Part shown: piece after piece, positions 33,505 to 42,089 of the stretch
How the letters are laid out: each line of letters starts with the position of its first letter
How positions within the stretch are numbered: the first letter of the stretch is position 1
Assembly (NCBI GenBank): GCA_937920515.1
Contig: CALEUG010000034.1
Location: 1-60,326 of the forward strand
Length of the DNA: 60,326 bases
DNA from: an uncultured bacterium
GTDB taxonomy: Bacteria > Acidobacteriota > Aminicenantia > Aminicenantales > Saccharicenantaceae
Direction: 5' to 3'
Notes under the pieces: model-generated
What the model was told of the DNA's origin: nothing
Databases searched by the model: none
What the model saw: the letters and a program-made list of their open reading frames with translations, nothing else
Made by a program: the position numbers and the translations under genes

Positions 33505-34194
33505 ATGTTTTATTTTGATTATACTTTCTGGCTGCTAATTCCAGCTCTGATTTTTGCTCTTTATGCTCAGAGCAAAGTGAAAAGCACCTTTGCCCGGTTC
33601 AGTCAGGTTTCCTCCGCTTCCAGGCTGACCGCGGCCGAAGCCGTTTCCGAAATTCTGCGCTACAGTCCGGCCAGCGAGGTCAGAATCGAGCGGGTGCCCG
33701 GGCACCTGACCGACCATTATGACCCCAGGAAAAAGGTGCTGCGCCTTTCAGACAGCGTCTATCACAGCACCTCCATCGCCGCCCTGGGGGTGGCCGCTCA
33801 CGAGGCCGGTCATGCCATCCAGCATGCCCAGAAGTACTCTTTCCTCATGATGCGCAATGCCTTCTACCCGATTGCCAGCTTCGGTTCCAACCTGGCCTTT
33901 CCGCTGTTTTTTATCGGCCTGATTTTCAGCGGCGGCGGGACCAGGATCTTGATGGATATCGGAATTATGCTGTTCAGCGCGGCCGTTCTGTTCACCGTAA
34001 TCACCCTGCCGGTGGAATTTGATGCTTCCCGCCGGGCCCTGGCCATTCTCCGGGAACGCGGATTTCTTAATGCCGCCGAACTCAACGGTGCTCGCTCCGT
34101 GCTCAAAGCTGCCGCCATGACCTACGTGGCTTCAACAGCCATGGCCGCCATCCAGCTGCTGCGGATGATTCTGATTCGCCAGTCGCGCCATTAG
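33505..34194 (+). CDS. YugP-type zinc metallopeptidase, membrane-bound
   Basis: A 229-residue protein of the Zn_peptidase_2 family. An N-terminal membrane segment ('FWLLIPALIFALYAQ') is followed by the catalytic 'VAAHEAGHAIQHAQ' (HExxH, near residues 97-101), then membrane segments (about 115-170), a downstream Glu in 'VEFDASRRAL' and a last hydrophobic helix. Family members are predicted membrane proteases of unknown substrate. GGGAGG precedes the ATG. It stands alone between the ACT gene and the M14 peptidase. Confidence 0.92.
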   Translation: MFYFDYTFWLLIPALIFALYAQSKVKSTFARFSQVSSASRLTAAEAVSEILRYSPASEVRIERVPGHLTDHYDPRKKVLRLSDSVYHSTSIAALGVAAHEAGHAIQHAQKYSFLMMRNAFYPIASFGSNLAFPLFFIGLIFSGGGTRILMDIGIMLFSAAVLFTVITLPVEFDASRRALAILRERGFLNAAELNGARSVLKAAAMTYVASTAMAAIQLLRMILIRQSRH

Positions 34195-34612
34195 TGACCG
34201 TTAGCCTGAGCTTCTCCGGACTTTTCACATAAGACAATTTCTCTGATCATCATCTCTAAGCCTTATATTTTGGCGCACTTATGGCTGCCAGGTTGTTTTT
34301 GCCGATGAGCCAGAACTACAGGCCTGTTTACACCTGAAGTTCTATTCGCTTGATTTGTCGCCTCTGGATTATGTGAGCCTGTGCCAGGCTTGCTGGATTG
34401 ATTGTGTTTGGCCGGATAGAATTTTTCCTGAAAAAAATATGGCCGACCCAACCCCGGTATTTATTCATTGTTCTTTTTTTACATATAAAGGTTTTCAGGA
34501 ACTGCACAGGCAGGGCAAAAGGCTTATTGATATTCCACGAAAAATTTATTGACTGAAATTTTTCAGGGTGGTAAAAAGATTTGAATAAATGAAACGAGGA
34601 GGAGATTTTAAG
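34195..34612. other. AT-richer intergenic region before the M14 peptidase
   Basis: 418 bases of lower GC than the neighbours. An apparent 65-codon plus-strand frame (34355-34552) has no ribosome-binding site and no family resemblance. The supported element is the promoter at 34549-34577. The rest may be a degenerate insert. Confidence 0.4.
34549..34577 (+). promoter_or_regulatory. M14 peptidase promoter with palindromic spacer
   Basis: TTGACT (34549-34554), a 17-bp spacer and TAAAAA (34572-34577) with TGG before it (extended -10). CTGAAATTTTTCAG at 34553-34566 forms 6-bp inverted arms (CTGAAA/TTTCAG) inside the spacer, a plausible repressor site. Predicted start is near 34584. Confidence 0.6.
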
Positions 34613-37207
34613 ATGCTTAAATTCAAACCACTGGTAATCACCATCCTGTTGTTAATCTTTACGCTTCCGGCCCTGGCCCAGACTCCACCCGAAAAATTCC
34701 TCGGGCATAAACCTGGTGCAGACCGCCAGCTGGCCGATTACAACCAGATTAAAGCTTACTTTGAATTGCTGGACAGGGAATCCCCGAAGCTCACCCTGGT
34801 CAACATTGGCCAAACCACTCTCGGCAAAGATATGGTTATGGCCATTATCACCGATGAAGAAAACATGAAAAATCTTGACCGTTATCGGGAAATTGCCCGA
34901 CGGCTCAAGGAGGCTCGTGGCCTGAGTGAGGAGCAGGCCAGGCAGCTGGCCCGGGAGGGGAAGACCATTTTGCTCATCACCTGCTCGCTTCATTCCACGG
35001 AAATTGCCGCCTCCCAGATGTCGCTGGAGCTGGCCTATGACCTGGTGACCGGAAAGGGCTTTTTTGATGTCAACCGGGCGCTGAAGGATGTCATTCTCCT
35101 CCTGATTCCCACCATCAACCCCGACGGCCACCAGATGGTGGTTGAATGGTACCGTAAATATGTCGGCACCAAATACGAAGGCAGCAACATGCCCTGGCTC
35201 TACCACCCCTACGCCGGGCATGACAACAACCGCGATTTCTTCATGTTCAACCTGGCCGAGACCCGGGTGGTAACCAGGGTTCTGTACCATGACTGGTTTC
35301 CCCAGATACACATCGACCAACACCAGATGGGCTCAAACGGGGCCCGGTTGTTTGTCCCGCCCTTCATGGACCCGCCGCTGCCGAACGTTCATCCTCTTCT
35401 CTGGCGCAGCGTCAACCTCTGCGGAATCAACATGGCCTATGACCTGCAGAAGCATGGTTACAGAGGTGTGGTGCATGGCCGCAGCTACACTGGCTGGTGG
35501 ATCGGAGCCTGTGACGACACCTCCTGGTTGCACAACGTGGTCGGGTTGCTGAGCGAGGCGGCCTCGGTGCGGGTGGCCAGCCCCATTTATATCGAACCCA
35601 CAGAAGTTCCAAAGGAATACTATGAGAAGCGCATGGATTTTATCGACCCCTGGCCTGGAGGCTGGTGGCGACTGCGCGACATAGTGGATTATGAACTTGT
35701 CCTTTCCAAGAGCCTGCTCAAAACAGCCTGGCTGCACCGCGAAGATTTTCTTTACAACACCTACCTTATGGCCAGGCAGAGCATAGAAGTACGCGAGAAG
35801 AATCAGCCCTACGCTTTCGTAATTTCTAAGGATCAACCCGACTACCTGACCACCCTGAAGATGATTGAAATACTCCAGTTTGGCGGGGTGGAAGTTCATC
35901 AGGCCACAAAGGATTTCATAGCCGACGGTAGATACTTCCCGGCCGGTTCCTTTGTGGTTCTCCTGGCTCAGCCCTATAAGGCCTATGCCTGGGCCCTGCT
36001 GGAGAAGCAAAAATATCCTGACCTGAGGCAATATCCCGGCGGACCCCCGATTCCACCTTACGATAATGCTGCCTGGACCCTGCCGCTGCAGATGGGCGTC
36101 CGCTGCGAACAGATAGACAAACCGTTTGAAGTCCCGCTGACCCTGGTTAGCAGGGTGGAGTATCCGCAGGTTTCAGTGCCCGATTCCGCCTACCTTCTGC
36201 TCGACCCGAGGCTTAATGCCTCCTACGCCGTGGCCTTCGGTCTCCTCAAAAACAGGGCAGAAGTCTGGAGGTCAAGGGCCGGAGTAAAAACCGGTGAAGC
36301 GATTCTGCCCCCCGGAACCTTTATCGTTAAGAATTCCGCCGCGACCAGAAAAGCCCTGGATAGCCTGCTGACTAAATGGCCGGTTCCGCTCAAAGGACTG
36401 GCCGATGTAACCGGCCTGGACAGGGCGGCCGTGAAGTTCCCGAGAGTGGCCATTTACCAGTCCTGGCGCGGCAACATGGATGAAGGCTGGACCAGGTACA
36501 TGCTGGACGACCTGGGAATTGAATACACCGTGCTCCATAATAAAGATTTCAAGGGGACGAAGGACAGGAAGGTCAACCTTAAGGCTAACTTTGATGTGCT
36601 AATTTTCGCCAGTGAAAACGTTGATGTTATCAAGACCGGTCGCCCCGGGCAGCAGTCTGAATTTGCCCGTTACTTCCGGGCCGGGACCACTCCGCCAGAA
36701 TATGAGGGTGGAATAGAAAAGGAAGGAGTGGATGCGGTCAGGGCCTTTGTTGAGGAGGGTGGAATGCTCATCACCCTGAACCAGGCCACTGAACTGGCCA
36801 TGAGGGAGCTGGGCGCTCCGGCCAGGAATGCTCTGAGCGGGGTTGACCGCACCAGGTTCTTCTGCCCCACTTCCATCCTCAAACTCAAGGTGGATAACGC
36901 ATCCCCGCTGGGTTACGGCCTGGATGAAGAAGTCGGGGCAATTTTTTCCCAGAGCCTGGCCTTCGACACCTGGACACCGCCTGTTGACTGGGACCGAAAA
37001 GTCGTGGCCTATTATCCTGAAGACGGCATCCTGATGAGCGGCTGGCTGCTGGGCGAGGATTACTTAGCGCGGAAAGCGGCGGTGGTTGATACCAGGCTCA
37101 AGAAAGGACATATCGCTCTCATCGGCATCAGGGCTCAGCACCGGGCCCAGAGCCATGGCACCTACAAGTTTTTGCTGAATGCCATTTTTTACCCCGAAGG
37201 AATGTAA
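34613..37207 (+). CDS. Exported M14-family zinc carboxypeptidase-like protein
   Basis: An 864-residue protein with a signal peptide ('LVITILLLIFTLPALAQT', cut after about residue 22). The M14 domain (about 40-340) has zinc ligands H127 and E130 in 'LHSTEIAAS', 'PTINPDGHQM', and a third His at H233 or H237 in 'IHIDQHQMG'. The remaining 500 residues are a long C-terminal region with a class I glutamine-amidotransferase-like look ('VAIYQSWRGNMDEGWTRYMLDDLGIEYTVL'). Such large M14 proteins are probably periplasmic peptidases for peptide use. GAGGAGGAG lies before the ATG at 34613; the 34589 start has none. Confidence 0.92.
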   Translation: MLKFKPLVITILLLIFTLPALAQTPPEKFLGHKPGADRQLADYNQIKAYFELLDRESPKLTLVNIGQTTLGKDMVMAIITDEENMKNLDRYREIARRLKEARGLSEEQARQLAREGKTILLITCSLHSTEIAASQMSLELAYDLVTGKGFFDVNRALKDVILLLIPTINPDGHQMVVEWYRKYVGTKYEGSNMPWLYHPYAGHDNNRDFFMFNLAETRVVTRVLYHDWFPQIHIDQHQMGSNGARLFVPPFMDPPLPNVHPLLWRSVNLCGINMAYDLQKHGYRGVVHGRSYTGWWIGACDDTSWLHNVVGLLSEAASVRVASPIYIEPTEVPKEYYEKRMDFIDPWPGGWWRLRDIVDYELVLSKSLLKTAWLHREDFLYNTYLMARQSIEVREKNQPYAFVISKDQPDYLTTLKMIEILQFGGVEVHQATKDFIADGRYFPAGSFVVLLAQPYKAYAWALLEKQKYPDLRQYPGGPPIPPYDNAAWTLPLQMGVRCEQIDKPFEVPLTLVSRVEYPQVSVPDSAYLLLDPRLNASYAVAFGLLKNRAEVWRSRAGVKTGEAILPPGTFIVKNSAATRKALDSLLTKWPVPLKGLADVTGLDRAAVKFPRVAIYQSWRGNMDEGWTRYMLDDLGIEYTVLHNKDFKGTKDRKVNLKANFDVLIFASENVDVIKTGRPGQQSEFARYFRAGTTPPEYEGGIEKEGVDAVRAFVEEGGMLITLNQATELAMRELGAPARNALSGVDRTRFFCPTSILKLKVDNASPLGYGLDEEVGAIFSQSLAFDTWTPPVDWDRKVVAYYPEDGILMSGWLLGEDYLARKAAVVDTRLKKGHIALIGIRAQHRAQSHGTYKFLLNAIFYPEGM

Positions 37208-37465
37208 GAGAAAAAGCATAAAAGTTAAGAAACAAGATTATTGCAGCCGGGAGGGCGGAGAAATGCTCGCCGGGGGCGGTAAACTATAATATGGACAGGG
37301 CTTTAGCCTGGATAGCTCCGAACCGAAGCCTGGTGGTTGTGATGGTGGACAATCAGGGCGGAGGCAGAGCCCTGAAAGCCTGCGACCAAGCCGGCCCGGC
37401 CCTGATTTCAAAAGGCATTAAATCATCTGAATGGTCCGGATAAACATGCGGCTGGAGGTTTGATA
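37208..37465. other. Intergenic region with a TATAAT box and a tiny open frame
   Basis: 258 bases. TATAAT at 37285-37290 directly precedes an ATG frame of 50 codons (37291-37443) that has no ribosome-binding site. I do not call it a gene. The region just upstream is very G-rich (gccgggagggcgg). The next gene has its own GGAGG. Confidence 0.3.
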
Positions 37466-38047
37466 ATGCTTGTCAAAAGGCAAGAGGGTTTCATTAAAGC
37501 CGGTTTTATTTTTATCAGCCTGGTTTACTGGCTGGCCGTGCCGATTCTGGCCAGGGATGTCTTCCGCGGCCGAATGTTAACCGAGAGGGCGCCGATAGAA
37601 CCGCCGGCTGTGGAGATATTGATTGAAGTGGATTCCTGGACCTCTCCGGATGAGATAGTTCAATTTAATGAAGTTATGACCAGCTCAGGAGTCGAGGCTT
37701 TTTTGAATTTATTCAAGTCCACCAAAAAAGGCGTGGTCCGCTTCCTGTATGCCCGCGGCTATAATCTTACCATTCATATGGCCCAGGTTCAGTTAGGGGA
37801 AGATGGGAAGAGAAAAGTAATTCTGGTTTTCCGGCGCGAGCCCTGGTCGCAGGGGACCCAGCTCGGCACCGGCCGCTACTATTTTATGGTAATGGAGCTC
37901 AAGCTGAATGAAAAGGGAAAGGGAGAGGGCCGGTTTTATGAGGATGCGCAGATTCAGTTCGATGTTACCAACGGGCGCGTTTCCCTGGAGACCTACGGAA
38001 TTTCTCCCAAAATGATTCCGCTGGTCCAGGAAGTCAGGAAAAAATAA
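37466..38047 (+). CDS. Exported protein of unknown function
   Basis: A 193-residue protein. A hydrophobic signal ('AGFIFISLVYWLAVPILARD') is preceded by basic residues. The mature part has 'VEILIEVDSWTSPDEIVQFNEVMTSSGVEAFLNLF' and 'FRREPWSQGTQLGTGRYYFMVMELKLNEKGKGEGRFYEDAQIQFD', alternating strands suggestive of a small beta-sandwich. I do not recognise the family. It follows the M14 peptidase at 258 bases. GGAGG lies seven bases before the ATG at 37466. Confidence 0.75.
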   Translation: MLVKRQEGFIKAGFIFISLVYWLAVPILARDVFRGRMLTERAPIEPPAVEILIEVDSWTSPDEIVQFNEVMTSSGVEAFLNLFKSTKKGVVRFLYARGYNLTIHMAQVQLGEDGKRKVILVFRREPWSQGTQLGTGRYYFMVMELKLNEKGKGEGRFYEDAQIQFDVTNGRVSLETYGISPKMIPLVQEVRKK

Positions 38048-38106
38048 ATTGTAAACAAAAGTTCAATACTTAACTTAAATCTTTGCCCGATTCCTGGACT
38101 GAAATA

Positions 38107-38115
38107 TGGTATAAT
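38107..38115 (+). promoter_or_regulatory. ffs: Extended -10 promoter of the SRP RNA
   Basis: TGGTATAAT gives a perfect TATAAT at 38110-38115 with an extended TGn. The predicted start at about 38121-38122 is exactly where the RNA's terminal helix begins. No well-spaced -35 is present; TTGCCC lies 21 bp upstream. Confidence 0.65.
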
Positions 38116-38120
38116 CAAGC

Positions 38121-38399
<279 letters not shown>

Positions 38400-38402
<3 letters not shown>

Positions 38403-38425
38403 TTTGCCTTTTTTTGGTTTTTTCA
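38400..38425 (+). terminator. T-rich transcription stop after the SRP RNA
   Basis: The terminal SRP helix is directly followed by TTTTT-GCC-TTTTTTT-GG-TTTTTT, so the RNA's own closing stem may act as the terminator hairpin. Confidence 0.55.
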
Positions 38426-38921
38426 GCACTCCGTGCTATGAACCTGTAAAAAAAGAATACGCCTGTCCCTTTGTTTGATTTCAGAAACGCAAACAGTGGT
38501 ATAAGCACTGACAATGAGCAAAACATCCCCTTTGTTAAAGAAATAAAAGGTTTTAGGGTCAGATTTGTTTTTCCGGGTTGATTCCGTTGAGTTTTGACCC
38601 GCTCAACTGCCGCTTCCGGCCGGGTAGCAGCTATTTGCCTTATTTTTCGGCGGATGAAAGCTGCCGTATTTACCGAATTAAATCGAGGTTTTAATCTCAC
38701 CGAGCGCTACGCCGGATATGGATATCATCTGGACTCAATCCGGTCTTCTTCTTTTTTCGTTTTCTATGGCCGGTGATCACTGATATTCAGCACAGAATCT
38801 TGAACTGTGCGGGCCACAGAACAGTGATTTGTATTTGGTCTTTGCTCGGGCGATTAACCCGGGCTTTAAGTGGCTCAGGGAATATGTAGATTTATTCTGC
38901 TTTACGGGTCGGCCAATTTTT
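38403..38921. other. Long non-coding stretch with repeat fragments
   Basis: 519 bases without a supported gene. Near 38440-38470, 'CTGTAAAAAAAGAATACGCC' followed by TGTCCC, and near 38555-38570, 'GGGTCAGATTTGTTTTT', resemble degenerate REP-type blocks. A nested inverted repeat lies at 38776-38828. Short open frames here lack ribosome-binding sites and homology. Confidence 0.4.
38776..38828. repeat. Nested inverted repeats (cruciform-capable)
   Basis: ATCACTG (38776-38782) pairs with CAGTGAT (38822-38828). Inside, GCACAG (38790-38795) pairs with CTGTGC (38805-38810). It lies 93 bases beyond the DapA-family stop and could fold downstream of that transcript; no U-run follows. Confidence 0.4.
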
Positions 38922-39809
38922 TTAAATCAGGTCCAATTCTCGCAAATAATTTTCTATCTCGGTGCGGGCCCGGGCTTCCAGGGGAAGCAGGGGAGTGCGG
39001 CAGGGGCCGCCATAATACCCGCGGCGATCCAGGGCATATTTAATGGCCGGAATTCCATAAGTTTCGGTGAGCGCCCGGTTCAGAGGAATCAACCTGTACT
39101 GAAGCTGGCGGGCTTCATCCTTTTTCCCGCTGACAAACAACTCATACAGCTCAAGGCACAGCTCTGGAGCCACGTTGGCCAGGGCCAGGATGGCCCCGCA
39201 GGCTCCCATGTCCAGCGCTGAGTACAGGATGCTACCCGAACCGGTGAGGTAGTGAAAATCAGGTGAGACTTTGCTCACCACCTGGCCGAGATAGGCCAGG
39301 CTGCCTCCGCTTTCCTTGAGTCCGATGATATTCTCGTGCCCGGAAAGCTCAACCACCAGCTCCAGCGGCAACCAGATTTGAGTATTCTGCGGAATGTTGT
39401 AAAGGATAACCGGAATCTTGACTCTATCGGCCACCTCTGAGTAATAAGCTTTCAGGGCTTCGTAGTTCATACGGCTTTTATAATAGGAGGGCGGCTTGAT
39501 GAGCGCGGCCTGGGCCCCGGCTTCGGCCAGCCGGTTGGTCACCTTCACCGTCCATTCAGCCGAATCCCGGGCAGTTCCGGCGATGATGAGCTTGTCAGGG
39601 TCGGCTGCTTTTCTGGCTTCTCTTACCAGGCTTTCCGATTCTTCATCGTCAACAAAAGGGGCTTCACCGGTTGAACCCATGATCACGTATCCAGCCAGGC
39701 CGGTCCGGTTAAATCGTTCGATATTTTCCCTGAATTTTTCAACCGAGACACGACCTGCGACGAAGGGCGTGGTCAGGGCGGCGAAAATTCCTCTGACCTT
39801 TTTATCCAT
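38922..39809 (-). CDS. DapA/NanA-family class I lyase
   Basis: A 295-residue TIM-barrel lyase or aldolase. The Schiff-base lysine is K165 in 'IIGLKESGG', the catalytic Tyr is in 'ILYNIPQNT', and the 2-oxo-acid loop is 'GSTGEAPFVDDEE' (GSTGE instead of GTTGE). It acts on pyruvate-based substrates; the loop differs from true DHDPS, so 4-hydroxy-2-oxoglutarate or sugar-acid aldolase is at least as likely as lysine synthesis. The ATG at 39809 has GGAGG at eight bases; an ATG at 39815 is too close. It follows the zincin gene by 23 bases. Confidence 0.88.
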   Translation of the reverse strand: MDKKVRGIFAALTTPFVAGRVSVEKFRENIERFNRTGLAGYVIMGSTGEAPFVDDEESESLVREARKAADPDKLIIAGTARDSAEWTVKVTNRLAEAGAQAALIKPPSYYKSRMNYEALKAYYSEVADRVKIPVILYNIPQNTQIWLPLELVVELSGHENIIGLKESGGSLAYLGQVVSKVSPDFHYLTGSGSILYSALDMGACGAILALANVAPELCLELYELFVSGKKDEARQLQYRLIPLNRALTETYGIPAIKYALDRRGYYGGPCRTPLLPLEARARTEIENYLRELDLI

Positions 39810-39832
39810 TTTCATCTCCTCCGTTTCATTTT

Positions 39833-40210
39833 TCAGTCTGTCCTGTCGGGTTTTCGTTTTACCTTTTGGGCTTCGATTTCCCGCAGCCTCTTCTCGTCCA
39901 GCCCGAAGTAATGTCCGAGCTCGTGCCACAAAACTTCTTGTATTGTTTCCCGTACCTGGTCTTCGCTCTGGCAGAGGCTTTCAATCGGGGCTTTATAAAG
40001 GACGATGACATCGGGCGGGACGTTCCCGTAATAAGAGCCACGGTGCTTCAGCGGAACGCCGTGATAAAGCCCCAGCAGGTTCTGACCCGGTGGAGGATAA
40101 TCTTCCACCAGGACGGCCACGTTTTTTATCTGCCGGGCGTACCGGCGGGGAATGTTCTTGAGAGCTTCCTCTACCAGCTCCTGGAATCTTTTCCGGCTCA
40201 ACTGGATCAT
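39833..40210 (-). CDS. Zincin-like metallopeptidase (DUF1025 type)
   Basis: A 125-residue metallopeptidase family protein with the minimal zincin motif 'VLWHELGHYFGLDEKRL' (HExxH plus a downstream Asp/Glu). 'PPDVIVLYKAPIE' is typical of the family. The role is unknown; members are cytoplasmic and small. The ATG at 40210 has AGGA five bases upstream; an in-frame ATG at 40252 is possible. It leads a two-gene run with the DapA-family gene. Confidence 0.9.
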   Translation of the reverse strand: MIQLSRKRFQELVEEALKNIPRRYARQIKNVAVLVEDYPPPGQNLLGLYHGVPLKHRGSYYGNVPPDVIVLYKAPIESLCQSEDQVRETIQEVLWHELGHYFGLDEKRLREIEAQKVKRKPDRTD

Positions 40211-40412
40211 GCCGTCTTCCTGTTTAATTAAATCGATGAATATCGTAGCCAAAATTTGATAAATATTAAAGCCGAGAATAAATAAGTTTCCGGCCTTGGT
40301 TAGCTATCAGGGAACTCCCCGGTAGGGACAATGTAAGGCAGTCGACCCCGGGCCGAATTAATTTTTTTGGGAAGAAAATCGTAACCTGCGGGTAAACTTT
40401 GAACCGCACGGG

Positions 40413-40982
40413 TTATTTTTCGATGCCTTTTCTTCCTCTGACCCCTTTATCATAATAGTGTTTCCGGCAGACCATCTCGGTGACCAGGTCTGCCCGGGCC
40501 AGGATGGATTCGGGGGCGTAGCGTCCGGTCAGGACAACCTCCACTCCCTCCGGCTTCCTGTCCAGGAAGGCCAGCACCTTCTTTTCCGAAAGCAGTCCCA
40601 GGTTGATAGCCACGTTTACTTCGTCCAGCACGACGATCAGGTATTGGCCCGAGAGCATGGCTTTAAGGCATTTTTTCAGACCGGCCGCGGCCAACCGGTA
40701 ATCCTCTTCCTCAAAATCCTCTGTGACCTTGATGAACTTCCTGCGACCGAATTGTTCTATTGTAATCAGGGGAGAAATTTTCCTGGCAGCCAGGATTTCC
40801 CCGCTGGGCTGGCCTTTGAGGAACTGCCCGAAATAGGTCCTGAACCCATGGCCGGCTGCCCTCAGGGCCAGTCCCAGGGCGGCCGTGGTTTTTCCCTTGC
40901 CATCGCCGGTATAGACCTGAATGTAACCCCGAATGGGGCCAGGTTTGCTCTCAGGTTTAATCGGTTTTTTGTTTCCTGTCAT
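40413..40982 (-). CDS. cobO: Cob(I)yrinic acid a,c-diamide adenosyltransferase
   Basis: A 189-residue CobO/BtuR-type ATP:corrinoid adenosyltransferase. The P-loop is 'YTGDGKGKTTAALGLALRAAGHG', followed by 'FGQFLKGQPSGE' and 'YLIVVLDEVNVAINLGLL'. It makes adenosylcobalamin or its precursors. No other cobalamin gene and no B12 riboswitch is nearby, so it may salvage imported corrinoid; the TonB receptor at 16.4 kb could be an importer, but nothing links them. Confidence 0.93.
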   Translation of the reverse strand: MTGNKKPIKPESKPGPIRGYIQVYTGDGKGKTTAALGLALRAAGHGFRTYFGQFLKGQPSGEILAARKISPLITIEQFGRRKFIKVTEDFEEEDYRLAAAGLKKCLKAMLSGQYLIVVLDEVNVAINLGLLSEKKVLAFLDRKPEGVEVVLTGRYAPESILARADLVTEMVCRKHYYDKGVRGRKGIEK

Positions 40983-41043
40983 GCCTGATCAGTCCAGCTT
41001 GTTAAGTTTCATCATCAGGCAAAACTATAAGAGAAGATTAAAC

Positions 41044-41073
41044 TTGAGTCAAATTTTAATCATATGTTATAAG
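41044..41073 (+). promoter_or_regulatory. Threonine dehydratase promoter
   Basis: TTGAGT (41044-41049), an 18-bp spacer and TATAAG (41068-41073) with TGT before it (extended -10). Predicted start is near 41080, 25 bases before the ATG; only weak ribosome-binding sequence (ACGAG) is seen. Confidence 0.55.
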
Positions 41074-41104
41074 AACAGGAGAGATTAATTACCCGCTGAA
41101 CGAG

Positions 41105-42073
41105 ATGAATAGCCTGCTCAAAAACCAGATAGAGAGAGCCAGCCTCCGCATCAGACGTTATACCCGGTGGACACCGCTTACCGAGTCGATGGAGCTTTCA
41201 GCCCGGCTCGAAGGCCGGGTTCTCTTGAAATGGGAGGACCTCCAGACGACCGGTTCTTTCAAGATTCGTGGAGCCAGCAACAAGATCCTGGCCAACCTAA
41301 AGGAAGCGCGCCGGAGAGGGGTGGTGGCGGCTTCTACCGGGAATCACGGACTGGCTGCGGCTGAAGTCTGCCAGAAAGAGGGGCTGTCGCTTGAGCTTTT
41401 CGTTCCCCGCACCATCTCTGAATTTAAGAAAAAGAACCTGGAAGATTACGGTATCTCGTTCCGGGTGATAGATGGCTCCTGCGAGCAGGCAGAAAAATTG
41501 GCCAGGGAGGAAGCCGGCCGCTGCGGCCGGTTATTTGTCTCGCCCTACAACGACGAGCAGGTGATTGCCGGTCAGGGGACCTGTGGCCTGGAAATATGGG
41601 AGGAATGGCCCGAAGCGGAAGAAGTGGTGGTGCCGGTAGGCGGGGGTGGCTTGATAGCCGGTGTGGCCTGCTATTTGAAAGAGAAGAATCCGGCCATAAG
41701 AATTACCGGCATTGAACCTGAACATTCAGCCTTTATCCAGCGATCTCTGGAGCTCGGCCGGCTGGACAACACTTTTCCAGAAAAGCCAACCATCGCCGAG
41801 GCCGTGGCCGGGGGACTGGAAGAAGGCTCGGTCACCTTTGAGCTAATTAAAAAATATGTCGACCGGGTGCTGACTGTCAGTGAGGAGGCCATAATCCAGG
41901 CAATAATCATCTGTTTCCGGAATCATCAGCACCGGGTAGAGGGGGCCGGAGCCCTCTCTCTGGCCGGAATCCGTTCCTACCAGCAACTTTTCAGAGGCAA
42001 AAAGCTGGTGGCCATAATCAGCGGGGGTAACATTGAAGACCGGCTCTGGGAAAAACTGGTATTTTCGCGATAA
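41105..42073 (+). CDS. Threonine/serine dehydratase, catabolic (PLP)
   Basis: A 322-residue fold-type II PLP enzyme. The Schiff-base lysine is K53 in 'SFKIRGASNK', the PLP phosphate loop is 'PVGGGGLIAG', and 'STGNHGLAAAEV' binds the substrate. It deaminates threonine to 2-oxobutyrate or serine to pyruvate. No C-terminal ACT regulatory domain is present, so it is the short catabolic type and is not isoleucine-inhibited by the usual means. The oxo acids could feed oxidoreductases of the IOR/POR kind. Confidence 0.9.
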   Translation: MNSLLKNQIERASLRIRRYTRWTPLTESMELSARLEGRVLLKWEDLQTTGSFKIRGASNKILANLKEARRRGVVAASTGNHGLAAAEVCQKEGLSLELFVPRTISEFKKKNLEDYGISFRVIDGSCEQAEKLAREEAGRCGRLFVSPYNDEQVIAGQGTCGLEIWEEWPEAEEVVVPVGGGGLIAGVACYLKEKNPAIRITGIEPEHSAFIQRSLELGRLDNTFPEKPTIAEAVAGGLEEGSVTFELIKKYVDRVLTVSEEAIIQAIIICFRNHQHRVEGAGALSLAGIRSYQQLFRGKKLVAIISGGNIEDRLWEKLVFSR

Positions 42074-42089
42074 AATTAAAAAAAATAAA

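Noticed and set aside
34355..34552. 65-codon plus-strand frame before the M14 gene
   Set aside because: No ribosome-binding site, odd composition, no recognisable motif.
37291..37443. 50-codon frame right after a TATAAT box
   Set aside because: The ATG touches the -10 box, so that promoter could not transcribe it, and there is no ribosome-binding site.
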